Source: JALYXS01 sp051003795 (GTDB lineage: Bacteria; Acidobacteriota; Terriglobia; Bryobacterales; Bryobacteraceae). From it: a DNA stretch of 7,711 nt. This document shows, in pieces, positions 6,660-7,711 of the stretch. The notes under the pieces are model-generated. The model did no database searches, was not told the origin of the DNA, and saw nothing but the letters and a program-made list of their open reading frames with translations. Within the stretch, counting starts at the first letter, position 1. The number at the start of each line of letters is the position of its first letter. The position numbers were made by a program, and so were the translations under genes. The stretch covers positions 1-7,711 of the forward strand of contig JBPCKZ010000149.1 in assembly GCA_051003795.1 (NCBI GenBank). Reading direction: 5' to 3'.

Positions 6660-6794
6660 GTTGCCGCCCGGCCCGTTCACTGAAGAGACTGCTTCATCCC
6701 GTGGGCTCCAAAGTTGCCTCGTCAATTCAGCCGCAGCATTCAGTCCAATTGATCGGCTCCTTTACCTAATTCACCTGCAAACACGGAATCCAGC

Positions 6795-6824
6795 GCTGCC
6801 GGCTTACGCTTCAGCCGGTGCAGC
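6795..6824 (-). terminator. Hairpin across the stop codon of the basic protein gene (possible terminator)
   Basis: On the leftward transcript, GCTG-CA-CCGGCT pairs with AGCCGG-CAGC around an 8-nt loop, giving a 10-bp stem with a 2-nt bulge. It spans the TAA of the leftward gene. No U-tract follows in either direction, so intrinsic termination is uncertain. It could serve the convergent junction with the permease gene or protect the mRNA end. Confidence 0.35.
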
Positions 6825-7268
6825 TTCCTGCTTGGATGTGGCCTTCTTGCCGGCGGCTTGCTTCTTCACGGCAGCACTTTTCCTGGAGCTGGCGGTCTTC
6901 TGGGCCGTCTTCTGTTGCGAAGCCTCCTTCGCTCTCTTCGCCGCCCAGCGCTGCTTCATCGTTTCCGACATCTTTTTCCGGGCGATAGTTGTGCGCCGCT
7001 TCTGAGCCGCCGCCGCGTTCTTTTCCGCGCGTTCCTGCTCGGCTTGGGCGGCTCTCTTCTGCGCCCACCGCATCCGGGAAGCTTCCGAAAGCTTTCTTCG
7101 GCCTGCGGGAGTGATACCGCCCGTCTTCGTGACCGCCGCTTTTGGTTGCGCCGACGTTGCCGAGCTACTGCCGTCCGAACCCCCGACCTGACGTAATGCC
7201 GATAGAGCGCGGTCGAGGGCCGCCTTCTGTTGTTCCAACCGCGCGATGATGCCACCGAGCTCGTTCAC
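6804..7268 (-). CDS. Small basic protein with two RW-A-x-KRA motifs, probable DNA-binding protein (154 aa)
   Basis: I chose the GTG at 7268 because AAAGGAG lies 5 nt before it; the longer frame would start almost at the predicted transcription start with no ribosome binding site. Residues 2-27 (LEQQKAALDRALSALR) form a short amphipathic, probably coiled-coil helix. A Ser/Gly linker follows. Then come two copies of one motif: RRKLSEASRMRWAQKRA (57-73) and RKKMSETMKQRWAAKRA (97-113), offset by exactly 40 residues. The motif resembles the KxMSEAxKxRW pattern of NUMOD3-type DNA-binding modules. The tail (114-154) is Lys/Ala/Ser-rich like histone H1 or bacterial nucleoid proteins. No enzyme motif is visible. 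The likely role is nucleic-acid binding with dimerisation through the N-terminus, inferred from composition. It faces the permease gene convergently. Confidence 0.75.
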   Translation of the reverse strand: MNELGGIIARLEQQKAALDRALSALRQVGGSDGSSSATSAQPKAAVTKTGGITPAGRRKLSEASRMRWAQKRAAQAEQERAEKNAAAAQKRRTTIARKKMSETMKQRWAAKRAKEASQQKTAQKTASSRKSAAVKKQAAGKKATSKQEAAPAEA

Positions 7269-7273
7269 GGATT

Positions 7274-7280
7274 CTCCTTT
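7274..7280 (-). promoter_or_regulatory. Shine-Dalgarno site for the GTG start at 7268
   Basis: On the minus strand AAAGGAG precedes GTG by 5 nt. It resembles the site before the first adaptor gene and decides the start codon. Confidence 0.75.
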
Positions 7281-7306
7281 AGAACGCATGGCCTTAAACA
7301 CACATG

Positions 7307-7312
7307 ATTATA
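7307..7312 (-). promoter_or_regulatory. Predicted -10 box (TATAAT) of the basic protein gene
   Basis: A perfect TATAAT lies on the minus strand in a locally AT-rich stretch of an otherwise GC-rich region, 39 bp before the GTG start. Transcription would begin near 7300. No good TTGACA-like -35 box is found 16-18 bp upstream. Confidence 0.5.
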
Positions 7313-7328
7313 AATGTTTTGTAACAGT

Positions 7329-7498
7329 TCAGGTGGTCGAGGCTGTTTTGAGCAGCGAGGGGACCGATTGCGCATTGCGGTGTGAGCGGATCGCAATGAC
7401 GAGGTAGTCGAGCGCGGCTCGATTCTGCATCCGGCAAGTACGTGTAACCGTGAGCAGGCGGGCTACCGCGACCTCGCCTTGAGCGCTGCGGCTTCCGA
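7329..7498 (-). pseudogene. IS66-family transposase, C-terminal remnant
   Basis: The leftward frame reads FGSRSAQGEVAVARLLTVTR, then TCRMQNRAALDYLVIAIRSH, then QSVPSLL, and ends at TGA 7329-7331. This is the pattern of the extreme C-terminus of IS66-family TnpC transposases (GxRSxxGExxVARLLTVTRTCRxQxRxxLDYLxxAIxxHRxxQxxPSLL). The DDE core and everything before it are missing: upstream the frame runs directly into the 17-bp repeat at 7499 and unrelated sequence. A typical TnpC is around 500 aa, so only about a tenth remains. The terminal repeat of the IS66 element is not identified. Confidence 0.7.
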
Positions 7499-7515
7499 AA
7501 CGGTTCCGTTGCGAA
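7499..7515 (+). repeat. 17-bp direct repeat, copy 1
   Basis: AACGGTTCCGTTGCGAA is identical to copy 2 at 7585-7601. It abuts the point where IS66 homology ends. Its first 12 bases form an inverted repeat (AACGG-TT-CCGTT), and bases 4-17 resemble IS6-type ends. Confidence 0.85.
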
Positions 7516-7584
7516 GTTTCCGTGTGGCACGACTGCGGTCGTAGCAAGCTGGGTGAAGGCGGTTCGGACTAGGCGGTCACGCCG

Positions 7585-7601
7585 AACGGTTCCGTTGCGA
7601 A
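7585..7601 (+). repeat. 17-bp direct repeat, copy 2
   Basis: This is an exact second copy of AACGGTTCCGTTGCGAA, offset by 86 bp from copy 1, with 69 bp between them. The intervening segment has no recognisable gene. Confidence 0.85.
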
Positions 7602-7639
7602 AATCCAAATGGCGCTAAGGATGGCCGAGTCAGCCGGCA

Positions 7640-7711
7640 TTATGAGGCGATACCGAACAGCTTCTCGATAAACTTCATTTGAGCCACGGGGTCGCCTTTC
7701 GCTACTCGCCT
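7640..7711 (-). CDS. C-terminal end of an unidentified leftward gene
   Basis: The last 23 codons before TAA (7640-7642) read RRVAKGDPVAQMKFIEKLFG followed by IAS. The stretch has the composition of a real protein end, including an amphipathic helix QMKFIEKLF, and is open to the window edge. The family is not recognised, and a chance open frame of this length cannot be excluded. Confidence 0.4.
   Translation of the reverse strand, partial: RRVAKGDPVAQMKFIEKLFGIAS

Noticed and set aside
7269..7301. Longer start (GTG 7301) for the basic protein
   Set aside because: It would begin at the predicted transcription start with no ribosome binding site, whereas GTG 7268 has AAAGGAG at ideal spacing.
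7408..7422. Palindrome TCGAGC-GCG-GCTCGA
   Set aside because: It lies inside the IS66 coding remnant and follows from codons for Arg-Ala-Ala-Leu-Asp. There is no T-tract and no second copy.
1..7711. CRISPR arrays, tRNA or rRNA genes, riboswitches
   Set aside because: No regularly spaced repeat series, no tRNA cloverleaf or conserved rRNA segment, and no recognisable riboswitch core was seen on either strand by eye.

Overview
The window looks like a GC-rich bacterial chromosome with a Gram-negative type envelope. It carries three periplasmic adaptor proteins and an FtsX/MacB-type permease, uses TTG and GTG starts behind purine-rich ribosome binding sites, and holds several decayed insertion sequences. 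The style (many adaptor/permease operons, IS-rich accessory DNA, a small Lys/Ala-rich protein with RW-A-x-KRA motifs) recalls Acidobacteriota, but this is an impression of style. No marker gene is present to confirm it.

Positions 1-1800 are a graveyard of mobile DNA. A nearly complete IS6-family transposase (left edge cut off) reads rightward and ends at a recognisable terminal repeat (719-734). After a 7-8 bp gap comes the terminus of a second IS6-family element (742-755) in the opposite orientation; its transposase is 5'-truncated and carries a one-base frameshift. Beyond it lie unassigned debris, the tail of a lost gene, and the first 32 codons of a DNA methyltransferase with an in-frame TGA. 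The methyltransferase homology stops just after its DPPY motif, near a third, solitary IS6-type terminus (1576-1592).

Positions 1801-6659 hold the intact core: four co-directional genes whose stop and start codons overlap. They encode three different HlyD/MacA-type adaptors (355, 419 and 428 aa) followed by a 413-aa MacB-like permease. The likely product is one inner-membrane and periplasmic ABC-type export or mechanotransmission complex. No ATPase gene is present in or beside the operon within this window, so the nucleotide-binding subunit must come from elsewhere or was lost from the IS-scarred upstream side.

Positions 6660-7711 contain a convergent gene for a small basic protein with two copies of a 17-residue motif exactly 40 residues apart, preceded by a good ribosome binding site and a TATAAT box. 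Next come the C-terminal remnant of an IS66-family transposase, two copies of a 17-bp direct repeat that resembles IS6-type termini, and the last 23 codons of an unidentified leftward gene running off the right edge.
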